64,000 nucleotides of DNA, from the NCBI RefSeq assembly GCF_032854445.1, contig NW_027018006.1:62001-126000 (forward strand). The letters run 5' to 3'. Below the pieces are notes generated by a model that worked only from the letters and a program-made list of their open reading frames with translations, was not told the DNA's origin and ran no database searches. Of the stretch, positions 40,401-52,322 are shown piece by piece. The position numbers were made by a program, and so were the translations under genes. Position 1 is the stretch's first letter. Every line of letters begins with the position of its first letter. The DNA comes from Liolophura sinensis (lineage: Eukaryota; Mollusca; Polyplacophora; Chitonida; Chitonidae).

Positions 40401-41272
40401 TTTTCTTCGACTTAGAAGTAAGACATTTGCTGGGTGAGTTAAATGGGCTTGGCCCAAAGATTTGACGTCGTCTGGGCTACCGAAGGGCACATAACTTATA
40501 ATGAAAAGTTGAATATAGTAATGACCAGTCGCGATTGTACATAGTTAATGTACCCGATTTCAATAAGCAAAAATACCAGGCAAAAACACAAAAGTGGAAA
40601 AAACTGTTCCAATGCTGCTGGAAAGAGGCTAATCCGACGTATTTTGTGACGAGAAATCGAATGGTGCAAACCGCGTTGCTCTCCGACCAATACTTTTGGC
40701 TGTAGCCACAAATGAATAATCAATGATGTCAAGATCACGTGCCCAGCAACGGCTCTTACTCCATGGAAACCAAGGAAATTTGCAATTTTTCAACAGCTGG
40801 AGATGCCTGGCCCAATTGCGCATCCTTTGGCACCTTATTGATGTGGGCCAGTGTTCAATTGTACTTTTTACAGCGGATTGTATCAAGTACCTTTTGTTTT
40901 TTTTATATACAAATGGTGTGGTTTTTCTACATGTAGATAAAGACATTGAGTTTGTCTTCGACTTAGAAGTAAGACATTTGCTGGGTGAGTTAAATGGGCT
41001 TGGCCCAAAGATTTGACGTCGTCTGGGCTACCGAAGGGCACATAACTTATAATGAAAAGTTGAATATAGTAATGACCAGTCGCGATTGTACATAGTTAAT
41101 GTACCAGATTTCAATAAGCAAAAAGACCAGGCAAAAACACAAAAGTGGAAAAACTGTTCCAATGCTGATGGAAAGAGGCTAATCCGACGTATTTTGTGAC
41201 GAGAAATCGAATGGTGCAAACCGCGTTGCTCTCCGACCAATACTTTTGGCTGTAGCCACAAATGAATAATCA
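37419..41272 (+). repeat. Subarray with tandem dimer duplication
   Basis: Phase marks 37419, 37970, 38519, 39071, 39621, 40173 and 40723. The pair 37970/38519 recurs immediately as 39071/39621 at an offset of 1,101-1,102 bp. Shared markers are AATAGGCTTGG, AATAAGCCAAAAGACC, GGGCCC with TTTTCACAG and nine T, an AAC tail, and TTGCTTTCCG. The monomer at 40173 has a seven-T run and GAGTTTTTCTTCG, a combination I found nowhere else except inside the inverted segment at 41498-41689. Confidence 0.8.
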
Positions 41273-41989
41273 ATGATGTCAAGATCACGTGCCCAGCAAC
41301 GGCTCTTACTCCATGGAAACCAAGGAAATTTGCAATTTTTCAACAGCTGGAGATGCCTGGCCCAATTGCGCATCCTTTGGCACCTTATTGATGTGGGTCA
41401 GTGTTCAATTGTACTTTTTACAGCGGATTGTATCAAGTATCTTGTGTTTTTTTTTATATACAAATGGTGTGGTTTTTCTACATGTAGATAAACATGACTT
41501 ACTTCTAAGTCGAAGAAAAACTCAATGTCTTTATCTACATGTAGAAAAACCACACCATTTGTATATAAAAAAACAAAAGGTACTTGATACAATCCGCTGT
41601 AAAAAGTACAATTGAACACTGACCCACATCAATAAGGTGCCAAAGGATGCGCAATTGGGCCAGGCATCTCCAGCTGTTGAAAAATTGCACACATTTGCTG
41701 GGTGAGTTAAATGGGCTTGGCCCAAAGATTTGACGTCGTCTGGGCTACCGAAGGGCACATAACTTATAATGAAAAGTTGAATATAGTAATGACCAGTCGC
41801 GATTGTACATAGTTAATGTACCCGATTTCAATAAGCAAAAAGACCAGGCAAAAACACATAAGTGGAAAAACTGTTCCAATGCTGCTGGAAAGAGGCTAAT
41901 CCGACGTATTTTGTGACGAGAAATCGAATGGTGCAAACCGCGTTGCTCTCCGACCAATACTTTTGGCTGTAGCCACAAATGAATAATCA
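41273..41989 (+). repeat. Rearranged 717-bp monomer carrying an inversion
   Basis: The monomer runs normally to GATAAA (41492), then has five unmatched bases (41493-41497), a 192-bp inverted segment, one unmatched base (41690), and resumes at ACATTTGCTGGG. Reference positions 192-223 are missing and 198 bases are inserted, a net gain of 166 bp; with a nine-T run this accounts for the 717-bp length. Confidence 0.95.
41498..41689 (-). repeat. 192-bp inverted monomer segment
   Basis: This is the reverse complement of reference positions 31-223. Base-by-base reading shows it matches the reverse complement of 40231-40422, the monomer two units upstream, over all 192 bases, including that monomer's seven-T run and GAGTTTTTCTTCG. 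It also pairs with the forward copy in its own monomer (41331-41492 with 41530-41689), giving arms of about 160 bp and a loop of about 37 bases. It is the only strand switch I saw in the window. Confidence 0.93.
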
Positions 41990-42539
41990 ATGATGTCAAG
42001 ATCACGTGCCCAGCAACGGCTCTTACTCCATGGAAACCAAGGAAATTTGCAATTTTTCAACAGCTGGAGATGCCTGGCCCAATTGCGCATCCTTTGGCAC
42101 CTTATTGATGTGGGTCAGTGTTCAATTGTACTTTTTACAGCGGATTGTATCAAGTACCTTTTGTTTTTTTTATATACAAATGGTGTGGTTTTTCTACATG
42201 TAGATAAAGACATTGAGTTTGTCTTCGACTTAGAAGTAAGACATTTGCTGGGTCAGTTAAATGGGCTTGGCCCAAAGATTTGACGTCGTCTGGGCTACCG
42301 AAGGGCACATAACTTATAATGAAAAGTTGAATATAGTAATGACCAGTCGCGATTGCACATAGTTAATGTAGCCGATTTCAATTCGCAAAAAGACCAGGCA
42401 AAAATCCAAAAGTAGAAAAACTGTTCCAATGCTGCTGGTAAGAGGCTAATCCGACGTATTTTGTGACGAGAAATCGAATGGTGCAAACCGCGTTGCTCTC
42501 CGACCAATACTTTTGGCTGTAGCCACAAATGAATAATCA

Positions 42540-45500
42540 ATGATGTCAAGATCACGTGCCCAGCAACGGCTCTTAATCCATGGAAACCATAGAAATTTGC
42601 AATTTTTCAACAGCTGGAGATGCCTGGCCCAATTGCGCATCTTTTGGCACCTTATTGATGTGGGTCAGTGTTCAATTGTACTTTTTACAGCAGACTGTAT
42701 CAAGTACCTTGTGTTTTTTTATAAAGAAATGGTGTGGTTTTTCTACATGTAGATAAAGACATTGAGTTTGTCTTCGACTTAGGAGTAAGACATTCGCTGG
42801 GTGAGTTAAATGGGCTTGGCCCAAAGATTTGACGTCGTCTGGGCTACCGAAGGGCACATAACTTATAATGAAAAGTTGAATATAGTAATGACCAGTCGCG
42901 ATTGTACATAGTTAATGTACCCGATTTCAATAAGCCAAAAGACCAGGCAAAAATCCAAAAGTGGGAAAACTGTTCCAATGCTGCTGGAAAGAGGCTAATC
43001 CGACGTATTTTGTGACGAGAAATCGAATGGTGCAAACCGCGTTGCTTTCCGACCAATACTTTTGGCTGTAGCCACAAATAAATAATCAATGATGTCAAGA
43101 TCACGTGCCCAGCAACGGCTCTTACTCCATGGAAACCAAGGAAATTTGCAATTTTTCAACAGCTGGAGATGCCTGGCCCAATTGCGCATCCTTTGGCACC
43201 TTATTGATGTGGGTCAGTGTTCAATTGTACTTTTCACAGCGGATTGTATCAAGTACCTTGTGTTTTTTTTATATACAAATGGTGTGGTTTTTCTACATGT
43301 AGATAAAGACATTGAGTTTGTCTTCGACTTAGAAGTAAGATATTTGCTGGGTGAGTTAAATGGGCTTGGCCCAAAGATTTGACGTCGTCTGGGCTACCGA
43401 AGGGCACATAACTTATAATGAAAAGTTGAATATAGTAATGACCAGTCGCGATTGTACATAGTTAATGTAGCCGATTTCAATTCGCAAAAAGAACAGGCAA
43501 AAATCCAAAAGTAGAAAAACTGTTCCAATGCTGCTGGTAAGAGGCTAATCCGACGTATTTTGTGACGAGAAATCGAATGGTGCAAACCGCGTTGCTCTCC
43601 GACCAATACTTTTGGCTGTAGCCACAAATGAATAATCAATGATGTCAAGATCACGTGCCCAGCAACGGCTCTTAATCCATGGAAACCATAGAAATTTGCA
43701 ATTTTTCAACAGCTGGAGATGCCTGGCCCAATTGCGCATCTTTTGGCACCTTATTGATGTGGGTCAGTGTTCAATTGTACTTTTTACAGCGGATTGTATC
43801 AAGTACCTTTTGTTTTTTTTATATACAAATGGTGTGGTTTTTCTACATGTAGATAAAGACATTGAGATTGTCTTCGACTTAGAAGTAAGACATTTGCTGG
43901 GTGAGTTAAATGGGCTTGGCCCAAAGATTTGACGTCGTCTGGGCTACCGAAGGGCACATAACTTATAATGAAAAGTTGAATATAGTAATGACCAGTCGCG
44001 ATTGTACATAGTTAATGTACCCGATTTCAATTCGCAAAAAGACCAGGCAAAAATCCAAAATTAGAAAACCTGTTCCAATGCTGCTGATAAGAGGCTAATC
44101 CGACGTATTTTGTGACGAGAAATCGAATGGTGCAAACCGCGTTGCTCTCCGACCAATACTTTTGGCTGTAGCCACAAATGAATGATCAATGATGTCAAGA
44201 TCACGTGCCCAGCAACGGCTCTTACTCCATGGAAACCAAGGAAATTTGCAATTTTTCAACAGCTGGAGATGCCTGGCCCAATTGCGCATCCTTTGGCACC
44301 TTATTGATGTGGGTCAGTGTTCAATTGTACTTTTTACAGCGGATTGTATCAAGTACCTTTTGTTTTTTTTTTGATATACAAATGGTGTGGTTTTTCTACA
44401 TGTAGATAAAGACATTGAGTTTGTCTTCGACTTAGAAGTAAGACATTTGCTGGGTGAGTTAAATGGGCTTGGCCCAAAGATTTGACGTCGTCTGGGCTAC
44501 CGAAGGGCACATAACTTATAATGAAAAGTTGAATATAGTAATGACCAGTCGCGATTGTACATAGTTAATGTAGCCGATTTCAATTCGCAAAAAGACCAGG
44601 CAAAAATCCAAAAGTAGAAAAACTGTTCCAATGCTGCTGGTAAGAGGCTAATCCGACGTATTTTGTGACGAGAAATCGAATGGTGCAAACCGCGTTGCTC
44701 TCCGACCAATACTTTTGGCTGTAGCCACAAATGAATAATCAATGATGTCAAGATCACGTGCCCAGCAACGGCTCTTAATCCATGGAAACCATAGAAATTT
44801 GCAATTTTTCAACAGCTGGAGATGCCTGGCCCAATTGCGCATCTTTTGGCACCTTATTGATGTGGGTCAGTGTTCAATTGTACTTTTTACAGCAGACTGT
44901 ATCAAGTACCTTGTGTTTTTTTATAAACAAATGGTGTGGTTTTTCTACATGTAGATAAAGACATTGAGTTTGTCTTCGACTTAGGAGTAAGACATTTGCT
45001 GGGTGAGTTAAATGGGCTTGGCCCAAAGATTTGACGTCGTCTGGGCTACCGAAGGGCACATAACTTATAATGAAATGCCGAATATAGTAATGACCAGTCG
45101 CGATTGTACATAGGTAATGTAGCCGATTTCAATTAGCAAAAAGACCAGGCAAAAATCCAAAAGTAGAAAAACTGTTCCAATGCTGCTGGTAAGAGGCTAA
45201 TCCGACGTATTTTGTGACGAGAAATTGAATGGTGCAAACCGCGTTGCTTTCCGACCAATGCTTTTGGCTGTAGCCACAAATGAATAATCAATGATGTCAA
45301 GATCACGTGCCCAGCAACGGCTCTTAATCCATGGAAACCATAGAAATTTGCAATTTTTCAACAGCTGGAGATGCCTGGCCCAACTGCGCATCTTTTGGCA
45401 CCTTATTGATGTGGGTCAGTGTTCAATTGTACTTTTTACAGCAGACTGTATCAAGTACCTTGTGTTTTTTTGATAAACAAATGGTGTGGTTTTTCTACAT

Positions 45501-45840
45501 GTAGATAAAGACATTGAGATTTTCTTCGACTTAGAAGTAAGACATTTGCTGGGTGAGTTAAATGGGCTTGGCCCAAAGATTTGACGTCGTCTGGGCTACC
45601 GAAGGGCACATAACTTATAATGAAAAGTTGAATATAGTAATGACCAGTCGCGATTGTACATAGTTAATGTAGCCGATTTCAATTCGCAAAAAGACCAGGC
45701 AAAAATCCAAAAGTGGAAAAACTGTTCCAATGCTGCTGGTAAGAGGCTAATCCGACGTATTTTGTGACGAGAAATCGAATGGTGCAAACCGCGTTGCTTT
45801 CCGACCAATACTTTTGGCTGTAGCCACAAATGAATAATCA
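42540..45840 (+). repeat. K-L-M-N-O block, copy P2 with a fused monomer
   Basis: Phase marks 42540 K, 43089 L, 43639 M, 44189 N, 44742 O and 45291 fused. K to O lie at a constant 18,894-18,895 bp from the P1 copy and share its private markers, including CAAATAAATAATC before L (24183 and 43076). The monomer at 45291 joins the left flank of P1's L' (GAAATTGAATGG, TTGCTTTCC) directly to the body of P1's Q (CTTAATCCATGG, CCCAACTGCGC), so one monomer has been lost by exchange near the monomer boundary. Confidence 0.85.
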
Positions 45841-47577
45841 ATGATGTCAAGATCACGTGCCCATCAACGGCTCTTACTCCATGGAAACCAAGGAAATTTG
45901 CAATTTTTCAACAGCTGGAGATGCCTGGCCCAATTGCGCATCCTTTGGCACCTTATTGATGTGGGTCAGTGTTCAATTGTACTTTTTACAGCGGATTGTA
46001 TCAAGTACCTTGTGTTTTTTTTATATACAAATGGTGTGGTTTTTCTACATGTAGATAAAGACATTGAGTTTGTCTTCGACTTAGAAGTAAGACATTTGCT
46101 GGGTGAGTTAAATGGGCTTGGCCCAAAGATTTGACGTCGTCTGGGCTACCGAAGGGCACATAACTTATAATGAAAAGTTGAATATAGTAATGACCAGTCG
46201 CGATTGTACATAGTTAATATACCCGATTTCAATAAGCAAAAAGACCAGGCAAAAACTCAAAAGTGGAAAAACTGTTCCAATGCTGCTGGAAAGAGGCTAA
46301 TCCGACGTATTTTGTGACGAGAAATCGAATGGTGCAAACCGCGTTGCTCTCCGACCAATACTTTTGGCTGTAGCCACAAATGAATAATCAATGATGTCAA
46401 GATCACGTGCCCAGCAACGGCTCTTACTCCATGGAAACCAAGGAAATTTGCAATTTTTCAACAGCTGGAGATGCCTGGCCCAATTGCGCATCCTTTGGCA
46501 CCTTATTGATGTGGGTCAGTGTTCAATTGTACTTTTTACAGCGGATTGTATCAAGTACCTTTTGTTTTTTTTATATACAAATGGTGTGGTTTTTCTACAT
46601 GTAGATAAAGACATTGAGTTTGTCTTCGACTTAGAAGTAAGACATTTGCTGGGTGAGTTAAATGGGCTTGGCCCAAAGATTTGACGTCGTCTGGGCTACC
46701 GAAGGGCACATAACTTATAATGAAAAGTTGAATTTAGTAATGACCAGTCGCGATTGTACATAGTTAATGTAGCCGATTTCAATAAGCAAAAAGAACAGGC
46801 AAAAATCCAAAAGTAGAAAAACTGTTCCAATGCTGCTGGTAAGAGGCTAATCCGACGTATTTTGTGACGAGAAATCGAATGGTGCAAACCGCGTTGCTCT
46901 CCGACCAATACTTTTGGCTGTAGCCACAAATGAATAATCAATGACGTCAAGATCACGTGCCCAGCAACGGCTCTTACTCCATGGAAACCAAGGAAATTTG
47001 CAATTTTTCAACAGCTGGAGATGCCTGGCCCAATTGCGCATCCTTTGGCACCTTATTGATGTGGGTCAGTGTTCAATTGTACTTTTTACAGATACAGATA
47101 TACAAATGGTGTGGTTTTTCTACATGTAGATAAAGACATTGAGATTTTCTTCGACTTAGAAGTAAGACATTTGCTGGGTGAGTTAAATGGGCTTGGCCCA
47201 AAGATTTGACGTCGTCTGGGCTACCGAAGGGCACATAACTTATAATGAAAAGTTGAATATATTATTATTGATGTGGGTCAGTGTTCAATTGTACTTTTTA
47301 CAGCGGATTGTATCAAGTACCTTTTGTTTTTTTTATATACAAATGGTGTGGTTTTTCTACATGTAGATAAAGACATTGAGTTTGTCTTCGACTTAGAAGT
47401 AAGACATTTGCTGGGTGAGTTAAATGGGCTTGGCCCAAAGATTTGACGTCGTCTGGGCTACCGAAGGGCACATAACTTATAATGAAAAGTTGAATATAGT
47501 AATGACCAGTCGCGATTGTACATAGTTAATGTACCCGATTTCAATAAGCAAAAAGACCAGGCAAAAACACAAAAGTG
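45166..47577 (+). repeat. 2,412-bp direct duplication, copy 1
   Basis: This segment holds the phase marks 45291, 45841, 46391 and 46941 and is followed at once by a second copy with the same marks 2,412 bp later. Shared rare variants are GAAATTGAATGG, CCAATGCTTTTGG, CCCAACTGCGC, GATAAACAAATGG, CCCATCAACGG, TTAATATACCC, GTTGAATTTAG, TGACGTCAAG and both deletion joints of the 46941 monomer. The joint lies at the same monomer position (reference 397-398) in both partners, as expected for unequal exchange between aligned tails. Confidence 0.92.
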
Positions 47578-47702
47578 GAAAAACTGTTCCAATGCTGCTG
47601 GTAAGAGGCTAATCCGACGTATTTTGTGACGAGAAATTGAATGGTGCAAACCGCGTTGCTTTCCGACCAATGCTTTTGGCTGTAGCCACAAATGAATAAT
47701 CA
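46941..47702 (+). repeat. Double-deleted composite monomer, copy 1
   Basis: Two monomers' worth of sequence is reduced to 762 bp. Joint A (47092-47097) replaces reference 124-154, including the T run, with ATACAG. Joint B (47255-47268) links GAATATA directly to TTGATGTGGG of the next unit with TTATTA between, removing about 316 bp that contain the hypervariable tail, the monomer boundary and the first 84 bases. The net loss is 338 bp. Confidence 0.93.
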
Positions 47703-49990
47703 ATGATGTCAAGATCACGTGCCCAGCAACGGCTCTTAATCCATGGAAACCATAGAAATTTGCAATTTTTCAACAGCTGGAGATGCCTGGCCCAACTGCG
47801 CATCTTTTGGCACCTTATTGATGTGGGTCAGTGTTCAATTGTACTTTTTACAGCAGACTGTATCAAGTACCTTGTGTTTTTTTGATAAACAAATGGTGTG
47901 GTTTTTCTACATGTAGATAAAGACATTGAGATTTTCTTCGACTTAGAAGTAAGACATTTGCTGGGTGAGTTAAATGGGCTTGGCCCAAAGATTTGACGTC
48001 GTCTGGGCTACCGAAGGGCACATAACTTATAATGAAAAGTTGAATATAGTAATGACCAGTCGCGATTGTACATAGTTAATGTAGCCGATTTCAATTCGCA
48101 AAAAGACCAGGCAAAAATCCAAAAGTGGAAAAACTGTTCCAATGCTGCTGGTAAGAGGCTAATCCGACGTATTTTGTGACGAGAAATCGAATGGTGCAAA
48201 CCGCGTTGCTTTCCGACCAATACTTTTGGCTGTAGCCACAAATGAATAATCAATGATGTCAAGATCACGTGCCCATCAACGGCTCTTACTCCATGGAAAC
48301 CAAGGAAATTTGCAATTTTTCAACAGCTGGAGATGCCTGGCCCAATTGCGCATCCTTTGGCACCTTATTGATGTGGGTCAGTGTTCAATTGTACTTTTTA
48401 CAGCGGATTGTATCAAGTACCTTGTGTTTTTTTTATATACAAATGGTGTGGTTTTTCTACATGTAGATAAAGACATTGAGTTTGTCTTCGACTTAGAAGT
48501 AAGACATTTGCTGGGTGAGTTAAATGGGCTTGGCCCAAAGATTTGACGTCGTCTGGGCTACCGAAGGGCACATAACTTATAATGAAAAGTTGAATATAGT
48601 AATGACCAGTCGCGATTGTACATAGTTAATATACCCGATTTCAATAAGCAAAAAGACCAGGCAAAAACTCAAAAGTGGAAAAACTGTTCCAATGCTGCTG
48701 GAAAGAGGCTAATCCGACGTATTTTGTGACGAGAAATCGAATGGTGCAAACCGCGTTGCTCTCCGACCAATACTTTTGGCTGTAGCCACAAATGAATAAT
48801 CAATGATGTCAAGATCACGTGCCCAGCAACGGCTCTTACTCCATGGAAACCAAGGAAATTTGCAATTTTTCAACAGCTGGAGATGCCTGGCCCAATTGCG
48901 CATCCTTTGGCACCTTATTGATGTGGGTCAGTGTTCAATTGTACTTTTTACAGCGGATTGTATCAAGTACCTTTTGTTTTTTTTATATACAAATGGTGTG
49001 GTTTTTCTACATGTAGATAAAGACATTGAGTTTGTCTTCGACTTAGAAGTAAGACATTTGCTGGGTGAGTTAAATGGGCTTGGCCCAAAGATTTGACGTC
49101 GTCTGGGCTACCGAAGGGCACATAACTTATAATGAAAAGTTGAATTTAGTAATGACCAGTCGCGATTGTACATAGTTAATGTAGCCGATTTCAATAAGCA
49201 AAAAGAACAGGCAAAAATCCAAAAGTAGAAAAACTGTTCCAATGCTGCTGGTAAGAGGCTAATCCGACGTATTTTGTGACGAGAAATCGAATGGTGCAAA
49301 CCGCGTTGCTCTCCGACCAATACTTTTGGCTGTAGCCACAAATGAATAATCAATGACGTCAAGATCACGTGCCCAGCAACGGCTCTTACTCCATGGAAAC
49401 CAAGGAAATTTGCAATTTTTTCAACAGCTGGAGATGCCTGGCCCAATTGCGCATCCTTTGGCACCTTATTGATGTGGGTCAGTGTTCAATTGTACTTTTT
49501 ACAGATACAGATATACAAATGGTGTGGTTTTTCTACATGTAGATAAAGACATTGAGATTTTCTTCGACTTAGAAGTAAGACATTTGCTGGGTGAGTTAAA
49601 TGGGCTTGGCCCAAAGATTTGACGTCGTCTGGGCTACCGAAGGGCACATAACTTATAATGAAAAGTTGAATATATTATTATTGATGTGGGTCAGTGTTCA
49701 ATTGTACTTTTTACAGCGGATTGTATCAAGTACCTTTTGTTTTTTTTATATACAAATGGTGTGGTTTTTCTACATGTAGATAAAGACATTGAGTTTGTCT
49801 TCGACTTAGAAGTAAGACATTTGCTGGGTGAGTTAAATGGGCTTGGCCCAAAGATTTGACGTCGTCTGGGCTACCGAAGGGCACATAACTTATAATGAAA
49901 AGTTGAATATAGTAATGACCAGTCGCGATTGTACATAGTTAATGTACCCGATTTCAATAAGCAAAAAGACCAGGCAAAAACACAAAAGTG
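47578..49990 (+). repeat. 2,413-bp direct duplication, copy 2
   Basis: Phase marks 47703, 48253, 48803 and 49353, each 2,412 bp after its partner. Apart from one extra T in the AATTTTTTCAAC stretch near 49420, I saw no difference between the copies, so the event is recent or is an assembly duplication. Downstream of 49990 the sequence has six A after AAAGTGG and returns to GAAATCGAATGG. Confidence 0.92.
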
Positions 49991-50117
49991 GAAAAAACTG
50001 TTCCAATGCTGCTGGTAAGAGGCTAATCCGACGTATTTTGTGACGAGAAATCGAATGGTGCAAACCGCGTTTGCTCTCCGACCAATACTTTTGGCTGTAG
50101 CCACAAATGAATAATCA
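49353..50117 (+). repeat. Double-deleted composite monomer, copy 2
   Basis: It carries the same two joints as the monomer at 46941 (ATACAG at 49505-49510; TTATTA at 49675-49680). Sharing both joints means the deletions came before the 2.41-kb duplication. Confidence 0.93.
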
Positions 50118-52322
50118 ATGATGTCAAGATCACGTGCCCAGCAACGGCTCTTACTCCATGGAAACCAAGGAAATTTGCAATTTTTCAACAGCTGGAGATG
50201 CCCTGGCCCAATTGCGCATCCTTTGGCACCTTATTGATGTGGGTCAGTGTTCAATTGTACTTTTTACAGCGGATTGTATCAAGTACCTTTTGTTTTTTTT
50301 TATATACAAATGGTGTGGTTTTTCTACATGTAGATAAAGACATTGAGTTTGTCTTCGACTTAGAAGTAAGACATTTGCTGGGTGAGTTAAATGGGCTTGG
50401 CCCAAAGATTTGACGTCGTCTGGGCTACCGAAGGGCACATAACTTATAATGAAAAGTTGAATTTAGTAATGACCAGTCGCGATTGTACATAGTTAATGTA
50501 GCCGATTTCAATAAGCAAAAAGAACAGGCAAAAAATCCAAAAGTAGAAAAACTGTTCCAATGCTGCTGGTAAGAGGCTAATCCGACGTATTTTGTGACGA
50601 GAAATCGAATGGTGCAAACCGCGTTGCTCTCCGACCAATACTTTTGGGCTTTAGCCACAAATGAATAATCAATGATGTCAAGATCACGTGCCCAGCAACG
50701 GCTCTTACTCCATGGAAACCAAGGAAATTTGCAATTTTTCAACAGCTGGAGATGCCTGGCCCAATTGCGCATCCTTTGGCACCTTATTGATGTGGGTCAG
50801 TGTTCAATTGTACTTTTTACAGCGGATTGTATCAAGTACCTTTTGTTTTTTTTATATACAAATGGTGTGGTTTTTCTACATGTAGATAAAGACATTGAGT
50901 TTGTCTTCGACTTAGAAGTAAGACATTTGCTGGGTGAGTTAAATGGCTTGGCCCAAAGATTTGACGTCGTCTGGGCTACCGAAGGGCACATAACTTATAA
51001 TGAAAAGTCAAATATAGTAATGACCAGTCGCGATTGTACATAGTTAATGTAGCCGATTTCAATTCGCAAAAAGAACAGGCAAAAATCCAAAGTAGAAAAA
51101 CTGTTCCAATGCTGCTGGTAAGAGGCTAATCCGACGTATTTTTGTGACGAGAAATCGAATGGTGCAAACCGCGTTGCTCTCCGACCAATACTTTTGGCTG
51201 TAGCCACAAATGAATAATCAATGATGTCAAGATCACGTGCCCAGCAACGGCTCTTACTCCATGGAAACCAAGGAAATTTGCAATTTTTCAACAGCTGGAG
51301 ATGCCTGGCCCAATTGCGCATCCTTTGGCACCTTATTGATGTGGGTCAGTGTTCAATTGTACTTTTTACAGCGGATTGTATCAAGTACCTTTTGTTTTTT
51401 TTTGATATACAAATGGTGTGGTTTTTCTGTATGTAGATAAAGACATTGAGTTTTTCTTCGACTTAGAAGTAAGACATTTGCTGGGTGAGTTAAATGGGCT
51501 TGGCCCAAAGATTTGACGTCGTCTGGGCTACCGAAGGGCACATAACTTATAATGAAAAGTTGAATATAGTAATGACCAGTCGCGATTGTACATAGTTAAT
51601 GTAGCCGATTTCAATTCGCAAAAAGAACAGGCAAAAATCCAAAAGTGGAAAAACTGTTCCAATGCTGCTGGTAAGAGGCTAATCCGACGTATTTTGTGAC
51701 GAGAAATCGAATGGTGCAAACCGCGTTGCTTTCCGACCAATACTTTTGGCTGTAGCCACAAATGAATAATCAATGATGTCAAGATCACGTGCCCAGCAAC
51801 GGCTCTTACTCCATGGAAACCAAGGAAATTTGCAATTTTTCAACAGCTGGAGATGCCTGGCCCAATTGCGCATCCTTTGGCACCTTATTGATGTGGGTCA
51901 GTGTTCAATTGTACTTTTTACAGCGGATTGTATCAAGTACCTTGTGTTTTTTTTATATACAAATGGTGTGGTTTTTCTACATGTAGATAAAGACATTGAG
52001 TTTGTCTTCGACTTAGAAGTAAGACATTTGCTGGGTGAGTTAAATGGGCTTGGCCCAAAGATTTGACGTCGTCTGGGCTACCGAAGGGCACATAACTTAT
52101 AATGAAAAGTTGAATATAGTAATGACCAGTCGCGATTGTACATAGTTAATGTACCCGATTTCAATAAGCAAAAAGACCAGGCAAAAACACAAAAGTGGAA
52201 AAACTGTTCCAATGCTGCTGGAAAGAGGCTAATCCGACGTATTTTGTGACGAGAAATCGAATGGTGCAAACCGCGTTGCTCTCCGACCAATACTTTTGGC
52301 TGTAGCCACAAATGAATAATCA
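50118..52322 (+). repeat. Linking subarray with frequent small indels
   Basis: Phase marks 50118, 50672, 51221 and 51773. Small indels and odd substitutions cluster at 49990-51145: CGTTTGCTC, GATGCCCTGG, AAAAAATCC, TTGGGCTTTAGCC, AAATGGCTTGG, GAAAAGTCAAAT, TCCAAAGTAG and TATTTTTGTG. The monomer at 51773 (CCTTGTG, preceded by GCTTTCCG and an AAC tail with GTGG) resembles 37419; 57816 shares its preceding AAC/GTGG tail and GCTTTCCG but has CCTTTTG. Confidence 0.75.
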
